Positions 44,168-52,621 of a stretch of DNA of 64,000 bases are shown here, piece after piece. The notes beneath the pieces are model-generated. The model did no database searches. It had not been told where the DNA came from and saw only the letters and a list, made by a program, of their open reading frames with translations. The DNA is taken from contig JASHPJ010000124.1 in the NCBI GenBank assembly GCA_030038195.1, positions 1 through 64,000 of the forward strand, read 5' to 3'. Every line of letters begins with the position of its first letter. The first letter of the stretch is position 1. Source of the DNA: Acidobacteriaceae bacterium. GTDB taxonomy: Bacteria > Acidobacteriota > Terriglobia > Terriglobales > Acidobacteriaceae. The translations under genes were made by a program, and so were the position numbers.

Positions 44168-44389
44168 ATGCGTTCTGATTTGGTTTTTGGGGCACTCTCT
44201 CATGTGTCCAATCGCTACCAGCTTTGTCAGTTGGCGAGCAAGGCGACTCGCAAGTTGCACAAGCCGAATACCCGTCTTCAGGACACCACGAATGATGTTC
44301 TGCACCGCTTTCATACCACCAACCCTGGGTCTGGGATGCCACAGAATGCTCAGCCGCCGGAGTCCGTGGAAAGGCGCCGCGCAGCTTAG
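44168..44389 (+). CDS. Small omega-like protein (candidate RpoZ)
   Basis: A 73-residue protein starting MRSDLVFGALSHVSNRYQLC, then QLASKATRKLHKPNTRLQDT. The pattern NRYxLxxLASKATRKL resembles the omega-subunit motif NRFxLxxxAARRARQ, and LQDTTNDVLHRF could match the later omega helix. If so, it would stabilise RNA polymerase. The link is by eye only. AAGGAG lies 8 bases before the ATG. The last codons (ERRRAA, stop) lie inside the terminator stem. Confidence 0.6.
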   Translation: MRSDLVFGALSHVSNRYQLCQLASKATRKLHKPNTRLQDTTNDVLHRFHTTNPGSGMPQNAQPPESVERRRAA

Positions 44390-44401
44390 CGGCGCCTTTT
44401 G
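44370..44401 (+). terminator. Terminator overlapping the end of the omega-like gene
   Basis: An 11-bp perfect stem AAAGGCGCCGC/GCGGCGCCTTT (44370-44380 and 44389-44399) followed by TG. The stop codon TAG (44387-44389) is at the base of the 3' arm, so the stem is partly coding. Confidence 0.75.
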
Positions 44402-44612
44402 CCCGCGCATAAAGCCAGGCATCGATTTCATCCCGTCCCCCACCCCAGTTGGCTGATTCTTCCCCCGGCATTTTGATACTTCTGATGAGTTCGGGTGATA
44501 CTCGAAGCCCGGTTTGTCGCAGATGTAGTACGGTACACCCGCCTGATAAATCTCTGGAGTTATTCTTCCTCCCGCATTCCCACGCTCACATCCCGCCCTC
44601 TCGCAGGTGAAC

Positions 44613-45863
<1,251 letters not shown>

Positions 45864-45882
45864 GCTGGCAGGTGCAATTCAC

Positions 45883-45912
45883 AAAAGCCGGGGTTCTTCC
45901 CCGGCTTTTCTC
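45883..45912 (+). terminator. Rho-independent terminator after rho
   Basis: An 11-bp perfect stem AAAAGCCGGGG/CCCCGGCTTTT with a TTCTT loop (45883-45909), followed by CTC; U-rich on its own arm. Confidence 0.85.
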
Positions 45913-45923
45913 TGATCCGGATA

Positions 45924-46418
45924 ATGAAGATGCAAAGACTTTCCATCGCAGCAGCCGCGATTCTGACTGCGATCGTGCTCACGATCGTGCTTTTGACCAG
46001 CGCGATTCGCTGCCCGGCACAGGCTTACGACAAGGGCTACTGGCGTGCGGCCAGCAATACGGCGGCCAGCATCACCGGCGATATAACCATCTCCGATGCG
46101 AAGCTGACGATCAGCTTCAAGACATTTCCGCTGGCGTCGATCCGCAGCCTGAAACCGGCCGAGGTGGCCGCGGTCTTCGACGTGGATGTGAACACCGCCG
46201 GCATGGGCTCGCTCTACCGGCTGAGCGTGCCGGCATCGATACGCTTTCAACATCGCAATACACTCTGCGGAACCGACGACACGCAGTGGATGGCCACCTA
46301 TCTCAACGGCAAGACACTGGAAGTGGCGTTCTTCTCCGGAGACGAGCAACCCGTTTTCACCTTCGACGCCATCGCGAACTCATCCCGCGTGTGCGGAACA
46401 TTTTCCTTTGTACGCTGA
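45924..46418 (+). CDS. Small secreted protein, hypothetical
   Basis: A 164-residue protein with a long N-terminal signal (about residues 1-34, LSIAAAAILTAIVLTIVLLT then SAIRCPAQA). The mature part looks like a beta-sandwich with two Cys (NTLCGTDD and SRVCGTFSF), probably disulfide-bonded outside the cytoplasm. I do not recognise the family. It ends just before the tRNA-Ala gene. Confidence 0.65.
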   Translation: MKMQRLSIAAAAILTAIVLTIVLLTSAIRCPAQAYDKGYWRAASNTAASITGDITISDAKLTISFKTFPLASIRSLKPAEVAAVFDVDVNTAGMGSLYRLSVPASIRFQHRNTLCGTDDTQWMATYLNGKTLEVAFFSGDEQPVFTFDAIANSSRVCGTFSFVR

Positions 46419-46517
46419 GGCCCGGCTACGCAGCAGTAGCGAACAGGGAGATTCCTATTGCCCTGATTGGCTGGGCTTTCCACGAATCGCCAATCGCTGG
46501 TAAGATAGATAAATCGT

Positions 46518-46593
46518 GGGGCTGTAGCTCAGCTGGGAGAGCGCCTCGTTCGCAACGAGGAGGTCAGCGGTTCGATCCCGCTCAGCTCCACCA
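46518..46593 (+). tRNA. tRNA-Ala (anticodon CGC)
   Basis: Full cloverleaf: acceptor GGGGCTG/CAGCTCC, D-arm GCTC/GAGC, anticodon stem CCTCG/CGAGG with loop TTCGCAA (anticodon CGC, reads GCG), T-arm AGCGG/CCGCT with TTCGATC, and encoded CCA. It is the insertion site of the island; the integrated element has preserved the complete gene. Confidence 0.97.
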
Positions 46594-47866
46594 AAGATTC
46601 AACAACTTGCGGCATACCTTCCATCTCCCTCCGCAATTTTGTGTCGTTGTTTGTGTCGTAACCCTCCGCTGCGCCCTGTGAATCAGCCTTTTTAGGTGGC
46701 GTCATGGAGAGCGCGTCTAGAGCATTCCGCTTCGCCTCGATGCGGACATGGGAATAGTGCTGGAGCATCTTCTTGGAGACGTGACCAGCTATGCCCATAA
46801 TGGTCTGGTCGCTGGCCTTCGACTCGGCCAGTTCCGTGATGGCTTGGTGCCGCAGATCGTGGAAGCGGAATCCGTCGAAAGGGCTTTTCACGTCTTTGGT
46901 TTCCGCCTTGCAGTCGGAGCAGGTATCGCCAGGGTCCTGAAGCAAGCCGCATTCCGGGCATTGAATCGCCCGTGTCAGCCGCCGCCATGCCGTTCGCCAG
47001 GTTTTCATCGAGCGCGTCGGGTCGATCTTCTCTTTCTCCCGTTTGCCCTCGCTCTGCTGCTGCGCCTTGTGATCAGGCTTGATGGCCGGAAAGAGGAAAT
47101 GCCCTGGCTCGAATGCGCCCAACTGCTGAGAGCGCCGATAAAGGGCCAGAATGACCTCCCAGGCGTCCGCATTGAGCGGGATGACCCTTTCCCCTGCCTC
47201 AGTCTTGCTCCGCTTCACCGTGAGCACCCGGCCGATCATGTCCACGTCTGACCAGCGCAGCCCTTTGATCTCGCACCCGCGCATCGTGGTATTCAGGGCC
47301 AGCCGCGCCGCCCATGCTGCCGTCTGCCATTCGTGACGCGCCGCAGCCCGTTTGAGCAGCTTGACCTTTTCCTCATAGGTGAGCGCCCGCCCGATGTTCT
47401 CCCGAACCGGCAAGGGACGAATCTCGTCCGCAAAGTGGTGCCAGCGTTTCGCCCGCTTCAGGACTCCGCGAATGATGTCCAACTCCCGGTTGAGGGTCGC
47501 ATTGGACCGGCCCGCCGCCTTGCGTTCTCGCAGATAGGTGCGAACCTGCTCCACAGTCAGCCGCCAAACGGGAACACTGCCGATGCCCGCCTTGATGGGC
47601 TTCACCCGCTCTTTCTCCGTCTGGACACTGCGAACGGCAAGCCGGGGAAGCCGATCCGCAATGAACCTGTCCGCCGCTTCGCCAAAGGGCAAGCGGGAGA
47701 ATTCATCACGGGATGCCATCAGCTTTCCCTTCTTGGCCTCGGCAATCAACTCCCGTTCTTTGCGCTGTGCTTCCCGCCAGTCGCTTGTGTCAAGCGATTT
47801 GCGAAACCGCTCGCCGTCCACAAAGAAATGCGTGTGCCAAGTGTTACCGCGCTTTTTTAGCGCCAT
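46529..47866 (-). CDS. Tyrosine recombinase / integrase
   Basis: A 445-residue integrase. An N-terminal arm-binding domain (KKRGNTWHTHFFVDGERFRK) and a SAM-like core-binding domain (about 80-170) precede the catalytic domain. Catalytic residues: Arg in TTMRGCEIKGLRW, Lys in VKRSKTEAGERVIPL, His-x-x-Arg in FHDLRHQA, His in GIAGHVSKKM and Tyr in LQHYSHV. A Cys4 zinc-ribbon-like loop (CPECGLLQDPGDTCSDC) interrupts the catalytic domain. The stop is inside the tRNA, so the last 20 or so residues are encoded by the attachment site. It overlaps the upstream gene by 23 bases. Confidence 0.94.
   Translation of the reverse strand: MALKKRGNTWHTHFFVDGERFRKSLDTSDWREAQRKERELIAEAKKGKLMASRDEFSRLPFGEAADRFIADRLPRLAVRSVQTEKERVKPIKAGIGSVPVWRLTVEQVRTYLRERKAAGRSNATLNRELDIIRGVLKRAKRWHHFADEIRPLPVRENIGRALTYEEKVKLLKRAAARHEWQTAAWAARLALNTTMRGCEIKGLRWSDVDMIGRVLTVKRSKTEAGERVIPLNADAWEVILALYRRSQQLGAFEPGHFLFPAIKPDHKAQQQSEGKREKEKIDPTRSMKTWRTAWRRLTRAIQCPECGLLQDPGDTCSDCKAETKDVKSPFDGFRFHDLRHQAITELAESKASDQTIMGIAGHVSKKMLQHYSHVRIEAKRNALDALSMTPPKKADSQGAAEGYDTNNDTKLRREMEGMPQVVESLVELSGIEPLTSSLRTRRSPS
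46549..46595. repeat. Attachment-site repeat, left (inside tRNA-Ala)
   Basis: 47 bases from the anticodon loop to just past the CCA end. It matches 55656-55702 with one mismatch (T at 46564, C at 55671). Confidence 0.92.
46640..46663. repeat. Island-end 24-bp repeat, left copy (candidate integrase arm site)
   Basis: TGTGTCGTTGTTTGTGTCGT followed by AACC, containing the unit TGTGTCGT twice. An identical 24 bases occur at 55482-55505 in the same orientation, inside the other island end. Confidence 0.7.
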
Positions 47867-48626
47867 CGACTTTCCTACCTTCCTTCTGCTTCGATTTTGC
47901 CGGAGCCGCCTTGCTCCTCTGGTTCAACCACTGCTTGCCACTCTCTTTCCACCACGTGCTTTTGGCCTGTGCCTGCGCCCATTCCGCACAAAGCTCCGTG
48001 CAATAACGCTGCTTGGGATGGGCCGCGATGAAGTAGGGATTTTTACAATCAGGCTTCGAGCAGTGACGGAGCAGTCCCCGCTCATGTGTTGCAATCAGAA
48101 CCAGAAGCAATGTGCCGTAAAGGGACTCGGCAACGAACGCCATACCTTCCGGCGTTAGCTCAAAGCGCCCTTGCGACATCACGCCTTTCATCGGCTCAGA
48201 AAAGATGTGTGGAGCGCGTTCTTTGAGAAGAGGAACATAGGCACTCGGAAACCTCGAATCCAAGCCTAGAAACCCATTCCATGCATAGCGAAACTGAATT
48301 TGCATGGCTTTCCAATCACCCAACCGAAAGACGAATGTTCCATCCGGGTTTGTGACAAGGGGACCAAACTTCTTTGTAAATCTCCGTACTCCATCGTCAT
48401 CAGCGCGACAATTTGCTAGTTCAACAATGGCTTCGACCGGAGGCACGAAGAGATCGGAGTCTATCTCACACGAGCCACGAAATATTGGATCGCTATCTAC
48501 TTGAAGCGGAGTAGCTTCCCGGCCAAGATCGGCCAAGCTATAGGTCGAAACCTGCCTTGGAACAATCGTAAGAGCAGAGACTCTTCGATTAGGAGTGCAG
48601 AAGCGGATTTTCTGTCTGAGTTCCAT
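47844..48626 (-). CDS. Zinc-finger (CGNR/ABATE-like) island protein
   Basis: A 260-residue soluble protein. The C-terminal part has a treble-clef-like zinc motif: LLRHCSKPDCKNPYFIAAHP then KQRYCTELCAEWAQAQAKS, with four Cys in C-x4-C ... C-x3-C spacing and a basic tail (about 25 residues, Lys-rich). This resembles CGNR zinc fingers linked to ABATE-type N-terminal domains, considered likely ligand-responsive DNA-binding proteins. It overlaps the integrase start, so the two are coupled, and it may control integrase expression. Fold assignment is by eye. Confidence 0.65.
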   Translation of the reverse strand: MELRQKIRFCTPNRRVSALTIVPRQVSTYSLADLGREATPLQVDSDPIFRGSCEIDSDLFVPPVEAIVELANCRADDDGVRRFTKKFGPLVTNPDGTFVFRLGDWKAMQIQFRYAWNGFLGLDSRFPSAYVPLLKERAPHIFSEPMKGVMSQGRFELTPEGMAFVAESLYGTLLLVLIATHERGLLRHCSKPDCKNPYFIAAHPKQRYCTELCAEWAQAQAKSTWWKESGKQWLNQRSKAAPAKSKQKEGRKVDGAKKAR

Positions 48627-48715
48627 TAGGATTGTATGTCGATCCTTAATATCCTATACACTACCGAATGACAGGAACGCGGTCAAGCTAATTCGGTGTT
48701 CCGGGAGATAACGAA

Positions 48716-48922
48716 ATGTTGCAGTTGCTTTCACTCGAAACGGTGGCGCAATCACTAGGCGTGAGTAAACATACGATTCGTGCATTCGTGCGCAGAGGGC
48801 GGCTCCGGCCAACAAAGGTTTGCCGTCGCCTGCTGTTCGATCCTGCCGACGTGGAGGCTTTTGTCCGTAAAGCTCAGGACGCCAGCATGAGCAAAGCCGA
48901 TGCTGACGCAAGTGATGCGTAG
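48716..48922 (+). CDS. Excisionase-like HTH protein
   Basis: A 68-residue MerR/Xis-type winged helix: LLSLETVAQSLGVSKHTIRA, FVRRGRLRPTKVCRRLLFDP, ADVEAFVR. This is the pattern of AlpA/excisionase proteins that bend DNA to direct excision and often also regulate island genes. GGAG is 9 bases before the ATG. It is divergent from the zinc-finger/integrase pair, with 89 bases between them, as in many integrative elements. Confidence 0.8.
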   Translation: MLQLLSLETVAQSLGVSKHTIRAFVRRGRLRPTKVCRRLLFDPADVEAFVRKAQDASMSKADADASDA

Positions 48923-48999
48923 CTCGACCGCCGTTTGCTGAGCACTTTCAAATAGAGAAACGGCCCGCTGTGAACGGGCCGCTCAAGGTCTTGCATGTA

Positions 49000-50145
49000 A
49001 TGTCTACCGACACGATAGCACAATCGCAGATTGATGACGCGCCTTATTTGTCCCCGGCAGACTCATCGCCTACGCATGACAGTCAGGTGTCCAATGAAAC
49101 ACACTATACATTGGCCGAGCGAATGTGCGAGTGGTCCGTGCACACTCACGGCACGCTCAAGCAGCGATGCCGCGAGGTAGACAGCAATCAGTACCTGATC
49201 GCTGACCTGCTCCCCAAGCGAAGTCTGAACATCGTTGTAGGAGATTCAGGCTTGGGCAAAAGTCCCCTACTCTATCAGGCTGCACTATCCGTTGCAGAGG
49301 GAATTCCCTTCCTGGGCAAGCCTGTAATGCGCGGGCGTGTGTTGTATATGGACTTTGAGAACGGCTTGGGTGGCGTCAAGGAACTTGTTTCGCGGCTCTC
49401 ACGCTACCTGGGCTTATCGGAGGTAAGCGACAACCTTCTGTTCTTCAATTTCAACGATGCCCCGCCGAATTGGAAACCTTCAAACCTTGGCGATATGGTT
49501 GCCGGCTTTAAGCCCGACTGGATCATCATTGACCCCATCGCCGCATTCGCTCCAGAGATCGACACGAAAAACGACTGCGTTACGCGTGTCTACCAGGACC
49601 TTCGCGTGATCGTGAGAGACCACGCCACTACGATCACAATGGTTCACCACATTCGCAAGCTACCAACTCAGTCGGGCGTGCCAATCCCAAATTTGGAGGA
49701 AAATGCCCGGGGCTGGTTCCAGCAAGCAAGAGGACCGGGCCAACTAATCAACGGCGCGGATGTTCGTATCGGAATCGACAAGTGTCGGAGAGCGGATTCC
49801 CTGACTGAAATGGATGGCCGCTCGGTGGAAGTGGCGCTCGTGCTGGCCGGGTTTGGACGGCTCCGTGGAAACATCGAGCCGATGTACCTGGGCCGGATGC
49901 TCGGTGAGGATGACGAACCAATGGGGTACGAGCGACTGCGGGGCACCAGTCTGCTTTTTAACTCGCACCAGCAGGCCGCTTTTGAAAAACTGCCGGAGAC
50001 GTTCGCACATAAGCAGGCAAAACAGACCTACGACCGCGGATCGGAAGCAACAACCGCATTCCTGCGCAAATGCCAGAGCGTCGGGATTCTTCGCAAAGAC
50101 AATAGGCAGTACCGGAAGGTCAAAGCACTGGACTCGGCGGACTAA
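49000..50145 (+). CDS. RepA-like RecA-fold ATPase
   Basis: A 381-residue AAA_25/RepA-type ATPase. Walker A GDSGLGKSPLLYQAAL, Walker B-like WIIIDPIAAFAPEIDTKNDC, and HHIRKLPTQSGVPIPNLEEN carry the signatures of RSF1010 RepA / DnaB-like hexameric helicases. A C-terminal winged-helix-like segment follows (EATTAFLRKCQSVGILRKDN). It is likely a replication helicase or initiator accessory of the element. A GTG at 48970 would add ten residues, but that region forms a hairpin (CGGCCCG/CGGGCCG, 48961-48980), so the ATG is preferred. Iteron-like repeats follow directly. Confidence 0.75.
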   Translation: MSTDTIAQSQIDDAPYLSPADSSPTHDSQVSNETHYTLAERMCEWSVHTHGTLKQRCREVDSNQYLIADLLPKRSLNIVVGDSGLGKSPLLYQAALSVAEGIPFLGKPVMRGRVLYMDFENGLGGVKELVSRLSRYLGLSEVSDNLLFFNFNDAPPNWKPSNLGDMVAGFKPDWIIIDPIAAFAPEIDTKNDCVTRVYQDLRVIVRDHATTITMVHHIRKLPTQSGVPIPNLEENARGWFQQARGPGQLINGADVRIGIDKCRRADSLTEMDGRSVEVALVLAGFGRLRGNIEPMYLGRMLGEDDEPMGYERLRGTSLLFNSHQQAAFEKLPETFAHKQAKQTYDRGSEATTAFLRKCQSVGILRKDNRQYRKVKALDSAD

Positions 50146-50448
50146 TCTTACAACGTACTGTTTTTTCGTGGATTGGAAGTCCGGGGGAGCAAATAACCCT
50201 CACGGACTGACCAGACTGCCGTAAGTCCGCTCAGTCCGGTGGAGTCCGGCAGAGAGGCGGACCTGTAGCACGTTGAAAGTCCAGGGAAGTTCTCCTCAAG
50301 TCCGCTCACTCCGCCAAGAGCGTGCTCATTGTTTGAACCAAACCCAAACCACGAATCATTTTTCCACGGCTGGCGCGGCGCGCCTGGCGTGAAGCGCAGC
50401 GAAGCGAGCAGCTTTTGAGAAACTCGGTTCGTCCCCAAAGGCCGGTTC
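50146..50448. other. Gene-free stretch with iteron-like repeats
   Basis: No gene. AGTCCG occurs five times on the plus strand (50178, 50224, 50233, 50243, 50299) and once inverted (50203). The longer unit AAGTCCGCTCA(G/C)TCCG occurs at 50223-50238 and 50298-50313. This could be a replication origin or binding sites for the adjacent ATPase or an initiator. Confidence 0.55.
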
Positions 50449-51315
50449 TTACTCGTCCTTTAGCCTTTCGTGCAATTCCTTTGCATTAGAACAGCCATTA
50501 TCGTAACCGCTTTCACAGGCTTCATCGTACAAGTCCTCTGCACGAGAGTTGTCCTGCTCGACACCTTCCCCTTCTTCATAGGCGATCCCGAGCCTATTGC
50601 ATCCGCCCGACTCTCCTGCATTGCATGATTTCTCGTAGAGATTCGCCGCCCAATATCGGTTTTGAACAACGCCGTTCCCTTCCTCGTACAGGTCACCAAG
50701 GCTCGCACAGGCTGAAGGATTTCCTGAATTGCAGGCATTCGTGTACAGAATCGCTGCCCTGGGATAGTCCTGAGCGATTCCTCGACCGTCAATAAGCATG
50801 TCTCCGAGCGCTTTGCAGCCTATTGCACTACCATCCGTGCAAGCAGTTGAGAAAAGGGCCACAGCACGTTTTTCGTCTTGCGGCATGCCAATGCCGTCCG
50901 CAAGCAACAGGCCAAAGTCGCTGCATCCGTCCTGGTTCCCTGTATCGCATGCCCTTAAAAACAGAACGGCAGTCGCCGCGTAGCTCTTGACCACGCCAAC
51001 TCCGAGTTCGTACATCGTCCCAAGAGTGAGACAGTCTACTTGATTTCCTCCATCACAGGATTTTGAATAGAGCGATACCGCAGTTGAAAGGTCTGGCGCT
51101 CGCTTCTTATACAGAACCTCGCGGCTTAACCGAAGCCAACGACAAGCCTCCGCATCGCGTCCGAAGGAGCATGCGAATTTGAAAAAGCTACTGGCGGCCG
51201 AAGGATGCCCGAAGTTGTTGAGCCAATGCGCTTCGGTGCCGATAACTGCATTTCCCGTCACGATGAGCAGCAATGCACTCGCTGCGACGATGAATACCAA
51301 AGGCTTGATCGACAT
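50449..51315 (-). CDS. Sel1/Hcp-repeat protein with membrane anchor
   Basis: A 288-residue protein with an N-terminal signal anchor (MSIKPLVFIVAASALLLIVT). About six Sel1-like repeats of 36 residues follow, e.g. AVSLYSKSCDGGNQVDCLTL then GTMYELGVGV. Nearly every repeat carries a pair of Cys in the C-x6/7-C spacing of Helicobacter Hcp proteins, where they form disulfides; this suggests the repeats face the outside. Sel1 domains serve as protein-protein scaffolds. Last gene of the island cargo operon, 29 bases after the previous one. Confidence 0.8.
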   Translation of the reverse strand: MSIKPLVFIVAASALLLIVTGNAVIGTEAHWLNNFGHPSAASSFFKFACSFGRDAEACRWLRLSREVLYKKRAPDLSTAVSLYSKSCDGGNQVDCLTLGTMYELGVGVVKSYAATAVLFLRACDTGNQDGCSDFGLLLADGIGMPQDEKRAVALFSTACTDGSAIGCKALGDMLIDGRGIAQDYPRAAILYTNACNSGNPSACASLGDLYEEGNGVVQNRYWAANLYEKSCNAGESGGCNRLGIAYEEGEGVEQDNSRAEDLYDEACESGYDNGCSNAKELHERLKDE

Positions 51316-51344
51316 TTTTCCTTACTCCATGCAGGGGAGTAGCC

Positions 51345-52271
51345 TTAGCGCGTTTGGGCAGCGTGCTCGAACCCAAACACCTCCACGATAATGAGGGGCA
51401 CAAAAGGACCATCTCTCGCTTTGTCGCTGTCGCCCAAGACGGCTCCGATTCCAACCGCAATCGGTTCAGGCAGGCGAATGTTACGAGTAGTCCAGGAATC
51501 TTCCACGAGACTCTGGGTTATAAGGTCACGCGTTCTCGGAGAAGCTGCTTTGAGCATTTCACTTAGAGCGTGCATCCCAAAATCGAACGTCGCGCAATAG
51601 AGGGCACTGTTATCCGGCTGGATTCGGCTGGTACAAAAATGCCCCGGACCCACCACTGACAGCACGTCCATTTCCCAAGATGTGTAGATCAACATCGTCT
51701 TTGGATGGCTTCCCATTGTCGCTCGAAGGTGCGTTCCAAGGTCTGGCAATATAGTTGAAGGAGTCAGGGCGTTGTTCGCAGTACCTCCTATTCCCATCGC
51801 CATGGGACCGCGCATGGGCAGTGGCTGAGGGATCGGTGTTGTGGCAATGCTGGCTCCGCAGGCAGGACAGAACCGGGCGCTCGTCGGCTGCGGGATGCCG
51901 CAGTTGGTACAGTAAACGCCCAAATTGGCGTTTGAATTGCATTGCTCCTGGTTGCTGACCGGGCGCTGAGGGCGCGACATTGCAAGTTGAAACGCCTTTT
52001 CAGATGCTTTGGAAGATGTCGCAATGTATGCACCTGCAACGATGAAGAGAAGAACCCAAAGAACATTTAGCTCGAAAGCATAGACGACGATAGTGCTGAG
52101 CAGCCAAGTGGCCATAATGATCCAGTGGCTCTTAAACTCCTGCTTCGCTATGAAATCCTCTTCGGGTGTTTCTTTCTTGGCTGGCTTTCTGTAGAACAAC
52201 AGAAAAATGGTTAGCGCCAAATTGCACGCGATGGCGTTCAACACGGATAGGATAGAGAAAAGCGTTTTCAC
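51345..52271 (-). CDS. Membrane protein with zinc ribbon, hypothetical
   Basis: A 308-residue protein from a GTG that overlaps the upstream stop (GTGA). Three membrane helices lie in the first 90 residues (LFSILSVLNAIACNLALTIF; WIIMATWLLSTIVVYAFEL; VLWVLLFIVAGAYIATSS). A zinc-ribbon follows (CTNCGIPQPTSARFCPACG), then a linker and a 120-residue globular C-terminus (MLIYTSWEMDVLSVVGPGHF ... IIVEVFGFEH). The family is unknown to me. The topology puts the ribbon and C-terminal domain on one face of the membrane, probably cytoplasmic. Confidence 0.65.
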   Translation of the reverse strand: MKTLFSILSVLNAIACNLALTIFLLFYRKPAKKETPEEDFIAKQEFKSHWIIMATWLLSTIVVYAFELNVLWVLLFIVAGAYIATSSKASEKAFQLAMSRPQRPVSNQEQCNSNANLGVYCTNCGIPQPTSARFCPACGASIATTPIPQPLPMRGPMAMGIGGTANNALTPSTILPDLGTHLRATMGSHPKTMLIYTSWEMDVLSVVGPGHFCTSRIQPDNSALYCATFDFGMHALSEMLKAASPRTRDLITQSLVEDSWTTRNIRLPEPIAVGIGAVLGDSDKARDGPFVPLIIVEVFGFEHAAQTR

Positions 52272-52621
52272 TTGAGGCGCATTCCTCCCTTGCCGTCGTT
52301 TGCACTGCGGATGAACCAATATCCGGCCCAGCCCAGCAATAGGATTCCGAGCCAAAGATCAACTGGCCGCCAGTCTGTCCGGTGCATCCGAATCGGCAGA
52401 ACAGGGTTCAGCAACATGGCTACCGCAACGAATGGCCAAAGCAAGCCCCTCGGCCCATCCCGATAGACCCGTGCTGCCCAATACAAAGCACCAACAGTGA
52501 CAGCTAATCTCAGCAGGATATAGTCGCCGTAAGCGTGCCGTCCGTGAGCGACAACAAGGAGCCAGACGGCCCCCACAGCCGTCAGCGCCGCTTCCGAATA
52601 GCGCTCCTTCTGAATTTCCAT
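52268..52621 (-). CDS. Small four-helix membrane protein (DUF6804-like)
   Basis: A 117-residue protein with about four hydrophobic helices (ALTAVGAVWLLVVAHG, YILLRLAVTVGALYWAARVY, LLWPFVAVAMLLNPVLPI, LWLGILLLGWAGYWFI). The NPVLPI-RTDWRPVDLW segment resembles proteins annotated DUF6804; the name is from memory. It starts within the stop of the HNH gene (TGATG) and overlaps the next gene by GTGA, so translation of all three is coupled. Confidence 0.65.
   Translation of the reverse strand: MEIQKERYSEAALTAVGAVWLLVVAHGRHAYGDYILLRLAVTVGALYWAARVYRDGPRGLLWPFVAVAMLLNPVLPIRMHRTDWRPVDLWLGILLLGWAGYWFIRSANDGKGGMRLK

Noticed and set aside
43615-44178. 187-codon open frame overlapping the yifB stop by ATGA
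   Set aside because: Composition (many Arg, Ser, His, Cys), no recognisable fold, and it runs across a promoter candidate and the ribosome site of the next gene. Treated as a non-coding leader.
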